From Achromobacter denitrificans NBRC 15125 (GTDB lineage Bacteria; Pseudomonadota; Gammaproteobacteria; Burkholderiales; Burkholderiaceae_B): 64,000 bases of DNA. Below, piece after piece: positions 26,004 to 35,905 of the stretch. The stretch lies in contig NZ_BCTQ01000024.1 of NCBI RefSeq assembly GCF_001571365.1, positions 35,811 to 99,810 of the forward strand. Direction: 5' to 3'. Numbering within the stretch: position 1 is the stretch's first letter; each line of letters opens with the position of its first letter. The notes below the pieces were generated by a model. That model ran no database searches, was not told where the DNA came from, and saw only the letters and a list, made by a program, of their open reading frames with translations. The position numbers and the translations under genes are program-made.

Positions 26004-26981
26004 TCAGAACTGGGGCAGGGAAGCGGGGTCGTGACGCCGCAGGATGTTCTTCGCGTCTTCGAAGTCGGGCAGTATCTGCCCCACCTCGCGCCAGAAGTCC
26101 TGACTGTGGTTCATTTCGCGCAGATGGGCAAGCTCGTGCGCGATCACGTAGTCGATGATGGCGGGCGCGAAATGGATCAGGCGCCAGTTCAGCATGATGT
26201 TGCCGTCGCTGGTGCAGGAGCCCCAGCGCGTGGCGGCCGACGACAGGCGCCAGCGGCGGATCTTCAGCCCGCTGATCTGCAGGAAATGGGCAAGGCGGGC
26301 GCCGAACCAGGCGCCGGCGCGCTGCTGCAGCCAGGCCTGGGCCGAATCGCGGATGCGGCCCTGGTCCGCCGAGGAAGGCAGCGCCAGCCACAGCGTGTCG
26401 CCGTCCTGGGGGGCTTCGGCGTCGCCGGACAGATAGGCCTGGCGGCTGTCTCCGCCCACGCCGATCACGATGCGCTTGCCGAGGTAGGGCAGCTCGCCGC
26501 CCGGCTGCCAGCGCGTGTGCGCCATGGCCAGCTGCTGCTTGCGGGCATGCCATTCGCGCAGCTTGGTGAGGATCCAGCGGGATTTTTCCCGCACGGCGTC
26601 GTCGATCTGCGTCAGGGTGACCCAGTTGGGGGCGGTGACGCGCAGGCCGTCGTCGGTGACCACGAAGCCGATGCTGCGGCGGCGCGAGCGCAGCAGGACG
26701 AAGCCGATGGGCTGGTGCTCGGTGGGCACCTCGCGCCAGCGCGCGCCGGGCGGCAGTGGGTCGGGGCAAGGCGTGGGAACGCGCGACGAGGCGTTGGGAG
26801 AGAGCGTCAGCAGCGGCTCGCCCGCGGCAGCGGGCGCCGGCGGCGCGTCGGGAAAGAGAGGCTTGGGAGGCGTGGGCTGAAGCGCGGCCGGCCCGGGCGC
26901 GGCAGTTCGCGGCGGCGCGCCCTCGGGCGCGCCGTGTGGCTGCATGTCGAACAGGAGTTCGAGCTGATCAGGGCTGGACAT
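26004..26981 (-). CDS. YgjP/SprT-like zinc metallopeptidase-fold protein
   Basis: This 325-residue protein has a disordered Pro/Ala-rich N-terminus of about 80 residues, then the YgjP (DUF45) domain. The zinc motif is in YVIAHELAHLREMNHSQDFW, with two His and the Glu, followed by the third-ligand region. Family members look like minimal gluzincins; E. coli YgjP has also been described as a UTP pyrophosphatase. Its first codons overlap the end of plsC by 14 nt, so the two are co-transcribed (plsC first). Physiological role is unknown. Confidence 0.82.
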   Translation of the reverse strand: MSSPDQLELLFDMQPHGAPEGAPPRTAAPGPAALQPTPPKPLFPDAPPAPAAAGEPLLTLSPNASSRVPTPCPDPLPPGARWREVPTEHQPIGFVLLRSRRRSIGFVVTDDGLRVTAPNWVTLTQIDDAVREKSRWILTKLREWHARKQQLAMAHTRWQPGGELPYLGKRIVIGVGGDSRQAYLSGDAEAPQDGDTLWLALPSSADQGRIRDSAQAWLQQRAGAWFGARLAHFLQISGLKIRRWRLSSAATRWGSCTSDGNIMLNWRLIHFAPAIIDYVIAHELAHLREMNHSQDFWREVGQILPDFEDAKNILRRHDPASLPQF

Positions 26982-27696
26982 ACCTTTCAGGATTGAGACG
27001 CCGCATTTCCCCTTCGATCCAGTCCTGAACCTTCTGGTTCAGTTCGTCGGGGGAGAGTCCCTTGGATTCTATCGCGGGACCGATGGACAGGGTGATCAGG
27101 CCCGGGTATTTCACGAAAGCGTTGCGCCGCCAGCATTCGCCGGCGTTATGCGCCACGGGAATGACGAGGGCGCCGGTGCGCGACGCCAGCAGCGCGCCGC
27201 CCATTTTGTAGCGCGCGACCTTGCCCGGCGCGACGCGGGTGCCTTCCGGAAACAGCAGGGGCCAGCGGCCTTCGTCCAGGCGGGTCTGGCCTTGCTTGAC
27301 GACCTGCTCGAAGGCGTCGCGCCCCTTGGCGCGGTCGATCGCGATCATGCGCAGCAGCGCCAGGCCCCAGCCGAAGAACGGCACCATGTGCAGTTCCTTC
27401 TTGTAGACGAAGCAGACTTCGCGCGGCATGTGGGCCGGGAAGAACAGCGTTTCCCAGGCCGATTGGTGCTTGGACAGGATCACGGCGGGGCCGTCGGGCA
27501 GGTTTTCCCAGCCCTTGACCTGCCAGCGGATGCCGCAGAAGACCTTGGCGCCCCAGATGGCCAGGCGCGGCCAGCCCACAGTCAGCTTGTAGCGCCAGTG
27601 CAGCGGCAGCGGCGCCCACAGGATGCAGGCGAAGGCGTAGGGAATGACCGTGACGGCCAGGAACAGGAAATACAGCAGCGAGCGTAGCCGGGCCAT
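26968..27696 (-). CDS. plsC: 1-acyl-sn-glycerol-3-phosphate acyltransferase
   Basis: This 242-residue membrane-bound acyltransferase of the PlsC family makes phosphatidic acid from lysophosphatidic acid. Two hydrophobic N-terminal segments are followed by motif I LSKHQSAWETLFFP and motif III LLFPEGTRVAPG. Motif I has Glu where the classical H(X)4D has Asp. The ATG at 27696 is 4 nt after the gmhB stop; an earlier in-frame start would overlap gmhB deeply. It belongs to the glyQ-glyS-gmhB-plsC run and likely serves membrane phospholipid synthesis. Confidence 0.92.
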   Translation of the reverse strand: MARLRSLLYFLFLAVTVIPYAFACILWAPLPLHWRYKLTVGWPRLAIWGAKVFCGIRWQVKGWENLPDGPAVILSKHQSAWETLFFPAHMPREVCFVYKKELHMVPFFGWGLALLRMIAIDRAKGRDAFEQVVKQGQTRLDEGRWPLLFPEGTRVAPGKVARYKMGGALLASRTGALVIPVAHNAGECWRRNAFVKYPGLITLSIGPAIESKGLSPDELNQKVQDWIEGEMRRLNPERYVQP

Positions 27697-27700
27697 CGGG

Positions 27701-28240
27701 TCAACTGTCCTGGAGCAGGGCGTCGGCGACGGCCGACAGGTCATCGCACACGCGCGTGTTCTCCGGCAGGCCGCCCTTGGCCAGCGTCTTGCCGCCGTTG
27801 CCGGTCAGCACCAGCCAGGGCGAGCAGCCGACCGACGACGAGGCCTGCAGGTCGCGCAGCGAATCGCCGACCGCCGGCACGCCGGCGAGGTCCACGTCGT
27901 AGCGGTGGCCGATCTGCTCGAACATGCCGGGCCGGGGCTTGCGGCAGGTGCAGTTGTCGTCCGGGCCGTGCGGGCACATGAAGACGGCGTCGATGCTGCC
28001 GCCGGCCGCGGCCAGCTCGCGCCGCATCTTGGCGTGGATGGCGGTCAGCGTATCCATGTCGAACAGGCCGCGCGCCAGGCCCGATTGGTTGGTGGCGACC
28101 ACCACCCTCCAGCCGGCCTGGGTCAGCCGGGCGATGGCTTGCAGGCTGCCCGGCAGCGCGATCCATTCGTCGGGATTCTTGACGAAGGCATCGCTGTCCT
28201 GATTGATGACGCCGTCGCGGTCGAGGATGATCAGTTTCAC
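27701..28240 (-). CDS. gmhB: D-glycero-beta-D-manno-heptose 1,7-bisphosphate 7-phosphatase
   Basis: This 179-residue HAD phosphatase removes the 7-phosphate from heptose bisphosphate in making the ADP-heptose used for LPS inner core. It has the DRDGVIN nucleophile motif, VVATNQSGLARG (motif II), the zinc-binding CPHGPDDNCTCRKP loop typical of GmhB, and VGDSLRDLQAS (motif IV). The start overlaps the glyS stop by 4 nt (ATGA). Placement between glyS and plsC is typical of Burkholderiales. Confidence 0.94.
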   Translation of the reverse strand: MKLIILDRDGVINQDSDAFVKNPDEWIALPGSLQAIARLTQAGWRVVVATNQSGLARGLFDMDTLTAIHAKMRRELAAAGGSIDAVFMCPHGPDDNCTCRKPRPGMFEQIGHRYDVDLAGVPAVGDSLRDLQASSSVGCSPWLVLTGNGGKTLAKGGLPENTRVCDDLSAVADALLQDS

Positions 28241-30375
28241 TGTGCGAGCCTGGAAATGTCTGCCACCTGGTTCATCAGGCCGTGGAGCTGGCCGAGCAGG
28301 GCCAGCCGGTTGGCGCGCACGGCGGGGTCTTCGGCCATGACCATGACGTCGGCGAAGAAGGCGTCCACGGGTTCGCGGGCCTGGGCCAGCGTGGTGAGGC
28401 TGCCGGCGAAGTCGCCGGCGGCCAGCTGCGCCTCGGCCTTCGGGCGCAGGGCGGACACGGCGGCGGCCAGCGCCTTTTCGGCGGGCTCCACCAGCGCGGC
28501 GTCGTTCACCGCCCCGATTTCGCCTTCGGCCTTCTTGAGCAGGTTGCCGATGCGCTTGTTGGCGGCGGCCAGGCTGGCGGCTTCCGGCAGCTGCGCGAAG
28601 GCGGCGGCCGCGCGCACGCGCTCGGCCACCTGGTGCAGGGGCGGGGTCAGCGCAATGACGGCCTCGACCGCATTGCGGTCGGACTCGTTGATGAGCTGGT
28701 TGCGGTAGCGCTCGTAGATAAAGGCGCGGACCTCGGGCAATGTATCGGCCGGGATCTTGCCGGCGGGGAACGTGCTCGCCGCCAGGTCGAGCAGACCGTC
28801 CAGCGACAGCGGGCCGTCCTGGCTGATCTTCAGCCAGCCGCCCGCGGCGAGCTGCTCGAACGCGCTGATCAGGCCCAGCGCGGCGCGGCGCAGCCCGAAG
28901 GGGTCGCGTTCGCCGGTGGGCGCCAGGCCGATGGCCCAGATGCCGACCAGGGTTTCCGCGCGCTCGGCGATGAACAGCACGGCGGCGGTCAGCGATTCCC
29001 GGGTGACGGGCTCGTCGTAGCGGTTGCGGTACTGGTTGCGCAGCGCCTGCACGACGCTCTCGGGCTCGCCGTCGCCGGCCGCGTAGTAGGCGCCCATGAC
29101 GCCTTGCAGCTCGGGGAATTCGCCGACCATGTTGGAACCCAGGTCGGCCTTGGCCAGCAGGGCGGCGCGGTCGGCGGCGGAGACGTCGCCGCCCAGCTGT
29201 CCGGCCACGCCGCGGGCGATAGCGCGCACGCGCTCCACGCGTTCCAGCTGCGTGCCCAGTTTGTTGTGATAGACGATGGCGCCGAGCTGCTCGACGCGCG
29301 CGGCCAGCGGCGTCTTGCGGTCGGTTTCAAAGAAGAACTGCGCGTCCGCCAGGCGCGGGCGCACCACGCGCTGGTTGCCTTCGACGATGTTCACCGGATT
29401 GTCCGTGCGCATATTGCTCACGATCAGGAAGCGGTGCGTCAGGCGGCCCGTGGCCGGATCGAACAGCGGGAAATATTTCTGGTTCAGCCGCATGGTCAGG
29501 ATCAGGCATTCCTGCGGCACTTGCAGGAACTGCTCTTCGAACTGGCCTTCGTAGACGGTGGGCAGCTCGACCAGCGCGGTGACTTCGTCCAGCAGCGCGG
29601 CCACTTCCGGATCGTCGCCCAGGGTGGCTGACAGGCGGCCGGCATGATCGAGCAACTGGCGCTTGATCTCGTCGCGACGGCCTTCGAACGAGGCCACGAC
29701 GCTGCCGCGCTCGGCCAGCGTGGCGGCGTAGGCGTCGGCATCGGCGAACGACACCGGGCCGGCGCTCATGAAGCGGTGGCCCAGGGTTTCGCGGCCGGCC
29801 GACAGGCCCAGCGCCGTAACGGGCACCACGTCGGCGCCGAACAGCGCGACCAGCCCGTGCGCCGGGCGCACGAATTTCACGGTGGTGACGCCGTCGGCCA
29901 ATTGGTAGCGCATGACCTTGGGGATGGGCAGGCCGTCGATCGCGGCGGCTATGCCTTCCTGCAGGCCGGCGGCCAGCTGGGCGCCGGGGGCCGTGCCGCG
30001 CGCGACCAGGTAATCCTGCTTGCCGTCGGATTCGCGGTCCAGGGTGGAGACGTCGAGGTTCTCCAGGCCCTTGGCGGCCAACTTCTTTTGCAGCGCGGGG
30101 GTGGCGCGGCCGTCTTCGGTCAGGCCGATCTTCACCGGCATCAGTTTTTCGGCATAAGGCTGGTCAGGCGCCTGCGCCAGCACGGCGGACAGGTGCACGG
30201 CCAGGCGGCGCGGCGTGGAGTACGCGGTCGCGACGCAGCCGCCGGCCAGCAGGCCGTGACGGTCCAGCGTGGCGCGGACGCCTTCGGCAAAGGCCTGGCC
30301 CAGCTTCTGCAGGGCCTTGGGCGGGAGTTCTTCGGTCAGCAGTTCGACCAGCAGCGGGCGGATGTTCGTCGTCAT
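28237..30375 (-). CDS. glyS: Glycyl-tRNA synthetase beta subunit
   Basis: This 712-residue beta subunit of the bacterial alpha2-beta2 enzyme carries tRNA recognition. The N-terminus PLLVELLTEELPPKALQKLG and the internal ECLILTMRLNQKYFPLF are characteristic. The C-terminal anticodon-binding region ends LHGLMNQVADISRLAQ. Its ATG begins on the base after the glyQ stop codon, giving equal-level production of both subunits. Confidence 0.96.
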   Translation of the reverse strand: MTTNIRPLLVELLTEELPPKALQKLGQAFAEGVRATLDRHGLLAGGCVATAYSTPRRLAVHLSAVLAQAPDQPYAEKLMPVKIGLTEDGRATPALQKKLAAKGLENLDVSTLDRESDGKQDYLVARGTAPGAQLAAGLQEGIAAAIDGLPIPKVMRYQLADGVTTVKFVRPAHGLVALFGADVVPVTALGLSAGRETLGHRFMSAGPVSFADADAYAATLAERGSVVASFEGRRDEIKRQLLDHAGRLSATLGDDPEVAALLDEVTALVELPTVYEGQFEEQFLQVPQECLILTMRLNQKYFPLFDPATGRLTHRFLIVSNMRTDNPVNIVEGNQRVVRPRLADAQFFFETDRKTPLAARVEQLGAIVYHNKLGTQLERVERVRAIARGVAGQLGGDVSAADRAALLAKADLGSNMVGEFPELQGVMGAYYAAGDGEPESVVQALRNQYRNRYDEPVTRESLTAAVLFIAERAETLVGIWAIGLAPTGERDPFGLRRAALGLISAFEQLAAGGWLKISQDGPLSLDGLLDLAASTFPAGKIPADTLPEVRAFIYERYRNQLINESDRNAVEAVIALTPPLHQVAERVRAAAAFAQLPEAASLAAANKRIGNLLKKAEGEIGAVNDAALVEPAEKALAAAVSALRPKAEAQLAAGDFAGSLTTLAQAREPVDAFFADVMVMAEDPAVRANRLALLGQLHGLMNQVADISRLAQ

Positions 30376-31287
<912 letters not shown>

Positions 31288-31310
31288 AGGATTCTTGGAA
31301 TTCGGCCGCC

Positions 31311-31325
31311 GGGCAAGGCTTGCCC
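31311..31325. repeat. Perfect palindrome upstream of glyQ
   Basis: GGGCAAGGCTTGCCC has 7-nt arms around one central base. On the glyQ mRNA it would form a small hairpin about 25 nt before the start codon, or it may be a protein site. No further support was seen. Confidence 0.4.
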
Positions 31326-31427
31326 TGGGCGTGGGAAACCTGGCATTTTAACTGGCGCCGGGGCGGTCCGTCCCGGCAGGGCGCCCGCCCGGGCCGGTTC
31401 GGGCCAAAATCCGCCCCGCGCCGGCCG

Positions 31428-31976
31428 TCAGTAGGTAGGCGGCGTGACCGCGCTGACGATTTCGCTGGGGCCGTCGTGGACGTTGCGGAAGCGGTGCGGG
31501 ACGCGGCTGTCGAAGTAGTAGGAGTCGCCGGCTTGCAGTACGCGGGTCTTGTCGCCCACCGTTACCTCCACCGCGCCCGAGAGCACCAGGCCGGCTTCCT
31601 GGGCCGGATGGCTGAACAGTTCCCCGGTGTCGGCCCCGGGCAGGTAGCGCTCCTGCATCATGAGCATGGCGCGATTGGCGTAGCGGCTTCCTATCATGCG
31701 GTAGGAAATCGCGTTCGGATTGCCGATTTCGGGCAGGTCCTCGGGGCCGTAGAACGGCGATTCGGCCACCAGCAGCCGGCTGTTCGAGAAAAAACCGACG
31801 ATGGTCGTGCCCAAGGCATCCAGCACGGCCGCCAGCGTGTCGAGCGAGGGGCTGATCTTGTCGCGCTCGATCAGGGAGATCGAGGCGTGCGACACGCCCG
31901 AACGCTGTGCCACTTCGCGTATGCCCAAGCCGCGGCGGCGGCGTAATTCCCTGATGTCTGCCCCGATTCTCGGCAT
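31428..31976 (-). CDS. XRE family regulator with C-terminal cupin domain
   Basis: This 182-residue regulator has an N-terminal helix-turn-helix (IREVAQRSGVSHASISLIER at about residues 19-38) and a C-terminal cupin domain (about 105-180) with HPAQEAGLVLSG and DSYYFDSRVPHRFRN, the small-ligand sensor found in PuuR-like proteins. The ATG at 31976 is fixed by a strong AGGAGGAG sequence. It is the last gene of a HisD-like / Bug / M81 operon and probably controls it in response to a metabolite. The GGTCANTATA elements at 35941-36117 are candidate binding sites; that link is inference. Confidence 0.88.
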   Translation of the reverse strand: MPRIGADIRELRRRRGLGIREVAQRSGVSHASISLIERDKISPSLDTLAAVLDALGTTIVGFFSNSRLLVAESPFYGPEDLPEIGNPNAISYRMIGSRYANRAMLMMQERYLPGADTGELFSHPAQEAGLVLSGAVEVTVGDKTRVLQAGDSYYFDSRVPHRFRNVHDGPSEIVSAVTPPTY

Positions 31977-32045
31977 CGTGTCTCCTCCTGCGGGCCGGTC
32001 ACGGGACCGGGTGTCGTTCGGGCTTGCAGGATACACGGACGGCGG

Positions 32046-33554
32046 TCACGGGGGCGATGCCCGCGGCGGGCGGAGATCGGTTATCCGGGGACGGTACGAG
32101 AATCGGTCCAGCGGGTAGAGCGGCCTGGCCCGCTCGAAGGGGAGCCGCTCGGGGTGGTAGCCCGTCAGGCCCGGGGTCTCGGCGCTGGCGCACTCGCCCA
32201 TGTCGGCGAAGGCCAGCTTGAAGTGGTAGCCCGACTTCACGACGATGAGGTCCATGGCGTCCAGGTCGATGCCGGCGTCCAGGTAGCAGCCCGGATCCTG
32301 CGACATGACCGCCTCCTGGGTGATCAGCAGGTCATAGCGCGGGTTGCGAAGCACCGCATGGGGACCGAGCAGCAGGGTTGCCCCCCGCATGAAGGCGCCG
32401 CGGTTGCGGAAGGTGCCGTCGCCCAGGGCCGCCACCCGGCCCGATACCGTGACCGCCGCGCAGTCCGCGCTGTATCGGCCGCCAGCCGCCAGTTCCACTT
32501 GGGCGCCGAGGCCGGCCTGCTGGCACTGGCGCAGCGCTTCGGGATCCGTGACGATGGCGGCCACCCGCCGCCGGGTCAGCGCCAGGGCGCGGTCCAGCAC
32601 GTGCAGACTGTCGCCAGGCCCGCCCGCCAGCACCCGGTCGCCGAAGTCGCCCACGATCAACCGCCGCGGCGAGCCGTCGTGTTGCCGCAGCAGCGTGTCG
32701 ATGTCGGGCAGCGCGTGCACGTAGCGGTCGCGCCCGTCCCAGATCGATTGCGCGAGGTCGGCGGCGAGCGCGCGGGCGCGGGGCAACGCCGAGGCGTCGC
32801 GGGCGTAGACCAGCACGGTTTGCCCTACGCCGGCGCCGTCGATGAACGGGTTGACGTTGAAGATCGAGACGTCGAGGATGCCGTGGCCGGCGCGCGCGGC
32901 GGCCTGGGCCCGCGCGTGGAGTTCGGCCAGCGGGCCCTGCGCGGTTTCGTCGTTGCCCCGGGTCAGCATCGGCACCAGCGCGCTGACGCCCGCGGGCCTT
33001 TCGCCCGTCTCCAGCATGCGCAGCAGTTCCCCCGCCACCCGCGCGCCGGTTTCCGCCGCGTCGGCATGCGGGTTGGTCTTGTACGCCGAGGCGAAATCCA
33101 GATGGCCGAGCAGCTCGGGAACGGCATGGGCGTGCAGATCGAAACCCGCCACGATAGGCATGTCCGGGCCGACGATGGCGCGTAAGCCGGCCAGCAGATC
33201 GGCCTCGGCGCTGTCCAGGCTGGCGGTCTGCATACAGCCATGCAGACAGAGCGCGATAGCATCGAAGCCGCCGGCGCGCGCCGCATCCAGGATGCCGGCG
33301 CGCAGCGTTGCGTACGCGGCGTCCTCCACCCGTCCGCCGGGCCGGGCGCGGGCGGCGAGTGTGGACACGGCGGCGCAGCCCCGCGCCTCCAGCGTGCGCA
33401 GGATCCCGCCCAGCACCGAGTCGGCGTTGGCATTGGCGCCCAGCATGGTGGCTCCCCGCTCGATCTCGAAGGCGGACAAGGGCGTGCTTGCCGGGGTGAA
33501 TCCGTGCGTCTCCTGGAACAACTGTCCCACCAGGATGCGGTAGCGGGCAGGCAT
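32046..33554 (-). CDS. M81 family (MlrC-like) metallopeptidase homologue
   Basis: This 502-residue protein of the MlrC/M81 family is named after a microcystin-degrading enzyme, although most relatives sit in small-molecule catabolic operons. The N-terminus ILVGQLFQETHGF, the CLHGCMQT segment and GFDLHAHAVPELL carry the conserved Glu/His/Asp positions expected to bind zinc. The C-terminal MlrC domain contains DFGDRVLAGGPGDSL and VVKSGYHFKLAFADMG. It lies between a Bug binding protein and an XRE-cupin regulator. It likely hydrolyses an amide or lactam bond in the imported compound; the substrate is unknown. Confidence 0.83.
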   Translation of the reverse strand: MPARYRILVGQLFQETHGFTPASTPLSAFEIERGATMLGANANADSVLGGILRTLEARGCAAVSTLAARARPGGRVEDAAYATLRAGILDAARAGGFDAIALCLHGCMQTASLDSAEADLLAGLRAIVGPDMPIVAGFDLHAHAVPELLGHLDFASAYKTNPHADAAETGARVAGELLRMLETGERPAGVSALVPMLTRGNDETAQGPLAELHARAQAAARAGHGILDVSIFNVNPFIDGAGVGQTVLVYARDASALPRARALAADLAQSIWDGRDRYVHALPDIDTLLRQHDGSPRRLIVGDFGDRVLAGGPGDSLHVLDRALALTRRRVAAIVTDPEALRQCQQAGLGAQVELAAGGRYSADCAAVTVSGRVAALGDGTFRNRGAFMRGATLLLGPHAVLRNPRYDLLITQEAVMSQDPGCYLDAGIDLDAMDLIVVKSGYHFKLAFADMGECASAETPGLTGYHPERLPFERARPLYPLDRFSYRPRITDLRPPRASPP

Positions 33555-33596
33555 GGGCTGGTCTCTCCGTAGGCAGGGCCTTCCAGGCCCTTGTGG

Positions 33597-34571
33597 CTAT
33601 TTCAGGCTGATGTGGGCGCGCTGTGCCGTCGCCCGCTGCTTGTCGATCTCGGCCTTGAGCTGCGCGGCGAACTCCGCGGGCGGATTGCCCACCGGCACGG
33701 CCGAGAAACCGGCCAGTTTCTCGCGGACCTCGGGCATGGCCAGGACCTGCGCGACTGCCCGGTACAGCTGGTCCACGATCGCGGGCGGCGTGTCCTTGGG
33801 CGCGACCAGGCCGAACCACGACGCATCGTTGACCTCGGGGATGCCCACCTCCGCGAACGTGGGGACATCGGGGAGGGCCGGGATGCGCTGCGGGTAGGCG
33901 ATGGCCAGCGCCTTCAGGTCGCCGCTGCGGATGAAGGGCAGGGACGACGGCAGATTATCGAACACCGCGGCGATCTGCCCGCCCAGGGCGTCCTGGAGCG
34001 CGGGGCTGGAGCCGCGGTAGGGAACGTGCATCATTTCCGTGCCGGTGCTGAGTTTGAAGAGTTCGCCCATCATATTGGCCTCGGAGCCCGTTCCGGCGGA
34101 ACCGTAGGTATAGACGTTGGGCTTGTTCTTGAGCAATTGCACGAAGGACGCCATGTCCCGGGCCGGGATGGCGGGTCCGATGGTCAGCACGTTGGGCACG
34201 GATGCCAGCTTGGTGATCGGAGCCAGATCGCGCGTAACGTCGTACGAGATGTTGTCGTAGACCACCGGCGTCACCGCATGGGAACTGACCGTGGCGATGC
34301 CCAGGGTGTAGCCGTCCGGGTCCGAGCGGATCACGTATTCGCTGCCGATCCGGCCGGCCGCGCCGTTGCGGTTTTCCACGACCACGGTTTGCTTGAGCAG
34401 CTTGCCCAGCGGATCGGCGATGCTGCGGGCCAGCACGTCGGTGGTGCCGCCGGGCGGGAAAGGCACGACCAGCTTGATGGGCCGCGACGGATAGGTTTGT
34501 TGCGCCAGGACAGGCGCGGCGAGTCCTGCGCCCGCGAGCGCCAGGGCGCCGATGATGATGCCGAGTTTCAT
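33597..34571 (-). CDS. Bug family tripartite tricarboxylate transporter substrate-binding protein
   Basis: This 324-residue periplasmic solute-binding protein has a signal peptide (KLGIIIGALALAGAGLA, cleavage near AQQ). The family core follows: YPSRPIKLVVPFPPGGTTD, VVVENRNGAAGRIGSEYV and MMHVPYRGSSPALQDALGGQ, which make up the carboxylate-binding cleft of Bug proteins. No TctA/TctB membrane genes are adjacent, as is common in Bordetella where Bug receptors far outnumber transporters. Its ATG at 34571 follows the HisD-like gene by 71 nt. The ligand is presumably the substrate of the HisD-like and M81-like enzymes. Confidence 0.9.
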   Translation of the reverse strand: MKLGIIIGALALAGAGLAAPVLAQQTYPSRPIKLVVPFPPGGTTDVLARSIADPLGKLLKQTVVVENRNGAAGRIGSEYVIRSDPDGYTLGIATVSSHAVTPVVYDNISYDVTRDLAPITKLASVPNVLTIGPAIPARDMASFVQLLKNKPNVYTYGSAGTGSEANMMGELFKLSTGTEMMHVPYRGSSPALQDALGGQIAAVFDNLPSSLPFIRSGDLKALAIAYPQRIPALPDVPTFAEVGIPEVNDASWFGLVAPKDTPPAIVDQLYRAVAQVLAMPEVREKLAGFSAVPVGNPPAEFAAQLKAEIDKQRATAQRAHISLK

Positions 34572-34642
34572 TGTTTTCCCCTTGTTTGACGGTAGGCGTT
34601 CGCGGCCGCGCCGGGCGTGGCTGCCCGGCGCGGCCGCGGCAA

Positions 34643-35905
34643 TCAGGCCATGCGCAGCGCGGCCGCGCGGCGATGGCCCTCCATGCCTTCGGTGCGGCTC
34701 TGGCGCTCGGCCGGCGGCGCCACGGCGGCCACGCCGCGCGCGTCGAGCCATTGGTGGGTGCAGATCTTCAGGAACGATCCCACCCAGAGGCCGCCGGTGT
34801 ACCGGCCCGCCCGCATTGTGGGCAGGGTGTGGTTGGTGCCGCAGCATTTGTCCGAATACACCACGCTGGCCAGGGTCCCGATGAACAGCGAGCCATAGTT
34901 GCGCAGCTTGGCCGCCGTGGCATGCGGGTCGCGGGTATGGACCTGCAGGTGTTCGGCGGCGACGTGGTCCGAGTAGGCCAGCATGGCGGCTTCGTCCTCG
35001 CACAGCACGATTTCGCCGTAATCGGCCCAGGCCCGCGCTGCGACGGGCGCGGTGGGCAGGTCCCGCAGCTGGCGTTCCACGGCCTCCAGCGTGGCGCGCG
35101 CCAGCTCCGCGCTGGTGGTGATCAGGCCGACGCGCGTGCGCACATCGTGCTCGGCCTGCGCCAGCAGGTCGGTGGCGATCATATCGGCGTCGCCGGTTTC
35201 GTCGGCCACCACGAAGATCTCGCTGGGGCCGGCCAGTTGGTCGATGCCGACTTCGCCGAACACCTGGCGCTTGGCTTCGTTGACGTAGGCGTTGCCGGGG
35301 CCGACGATCTTGTCCACGGCCGGAATGGACTCGGTGCCGCAGGCCATGGCCGCGATGGCCTGGGCGCCGCCCACCAGGAAGATGCGGTCGGCGCCGGACA
35401 GGTGGCACCCGGCGATCATCGCGGGGTGGGCGCCCGGCGGCAGGCAGGCGATCACTTCCTCGCAGCCCGCGACCTTGGCGGGAACGATGGTCATGACGGG
35501 CGCTGACAGGATCGGGTAGCGGCCGCCGGGCACGTAGGCGCCGATGCGCTGCACCGGGATGACGCGATGTCCCAGGTGCAGCCCGGGCAGCGTCTCGATT
35601 TCCAGGGGCAGCACGGTGGCCAACTGCGCCTGGGCGAACGCCCGGACGCGTTCGATGGCGAACTCGGTGTCTTCGCGGGTCTGCGCGTCCAGGTCGGCGA
35701 CGGCCTGCAGCCGGACCTCCATGGACACCTCCAGCGCCGGCGTGTCCTTGCCGTCGAACTTCAGGGAGTATTCGCGCACGGCGGCGTCGCCGCGCGCTCG
35801 GACCTGGGCGATGATTTCGCGCACCGTATCCTCGATGGCGCTGGCGCTGTCTTCGGCGCGGGCGGCGGGCGATTTGACGTAATTCAGTTGGCTTGCTGCG
35901 GACAT
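34643..35905 (-). CDS. HisD-family dehydrogenase, probably not histidinol-specific
   Basis: This 420-residue member of the histidinol dehydrogenase family is a zinc-dependent NAD enzyme that oxidises an alcohol to an acid. Zinc and catalytic residues are kept: LLAQAEHD (Gln, His), SDHVAAEHLQ (Glu-His), SDKCCGTNHTLP (Asp) and the C-terminal EGMEGHRR His. The segment AGRYTGGLWVGSFLKICTHQ differs from the biosynthetic enzyme and is closer to HpsN-type sulfopropanediol dehydrogenases. It is first in an operon with a Bug receptor, an M81-like hydrolase and an XRE-cupin regulator, with no his genes. A catabolic alcohol dehydrogenase is therefore more likely than histidine biosynthesis. Confidence 0.82.
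   Translation of the reverse strand: MSAASQLNYVKSPAARAEDSASAIEDTVREIIAQVRARGDAAVREYSLKFDGKDTPALEVSMEVRLQAVADLDAQTREDTEFAIERVRAFAQAQLATVLPLEIETLPGLHLGHRVIPVQRIGAYVPGGRYPILSAPVMTIVPAKVAGCEEVIACLPPGAHPAMIAGCHLSGADRIFLVGGAQAIAAMACGTESIPAVDKIVGPGNAYVNEAKRQVFGEVGIDQLAGPSEIFVVADETGDADMIATDLLAQAEHDVRTRVGLITTSAELARATLEAVERQLRDLPTAPVAARAWADYGEIVLCEDEAAMLAYSDHVAAEHLQVHTRDPHATAAKLRNYGSLFIGTLASVVYSDKCCGTNHTLPTMRAGRYTGGLWVGSFLKICTHQWLDARGVAAVAPPAERQSRTEGMEGHRRAAALRMA

Noticed and set aside
31288..31427. The glyQ leader was considered for a T-box or glycine riboswitch.
   Set aside because: It is only 140 nt, has one short palindrome, and shows none of the conserved T-box or glycine-aptamer sequences.
34643..35905. 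Naming the HisD-family gene hisD.
   Set aside because: Context is a catabolic operon with a solute receptor and no his genes, and the region around GRYTGGLWVG differs from the biosynthetic enzyme.
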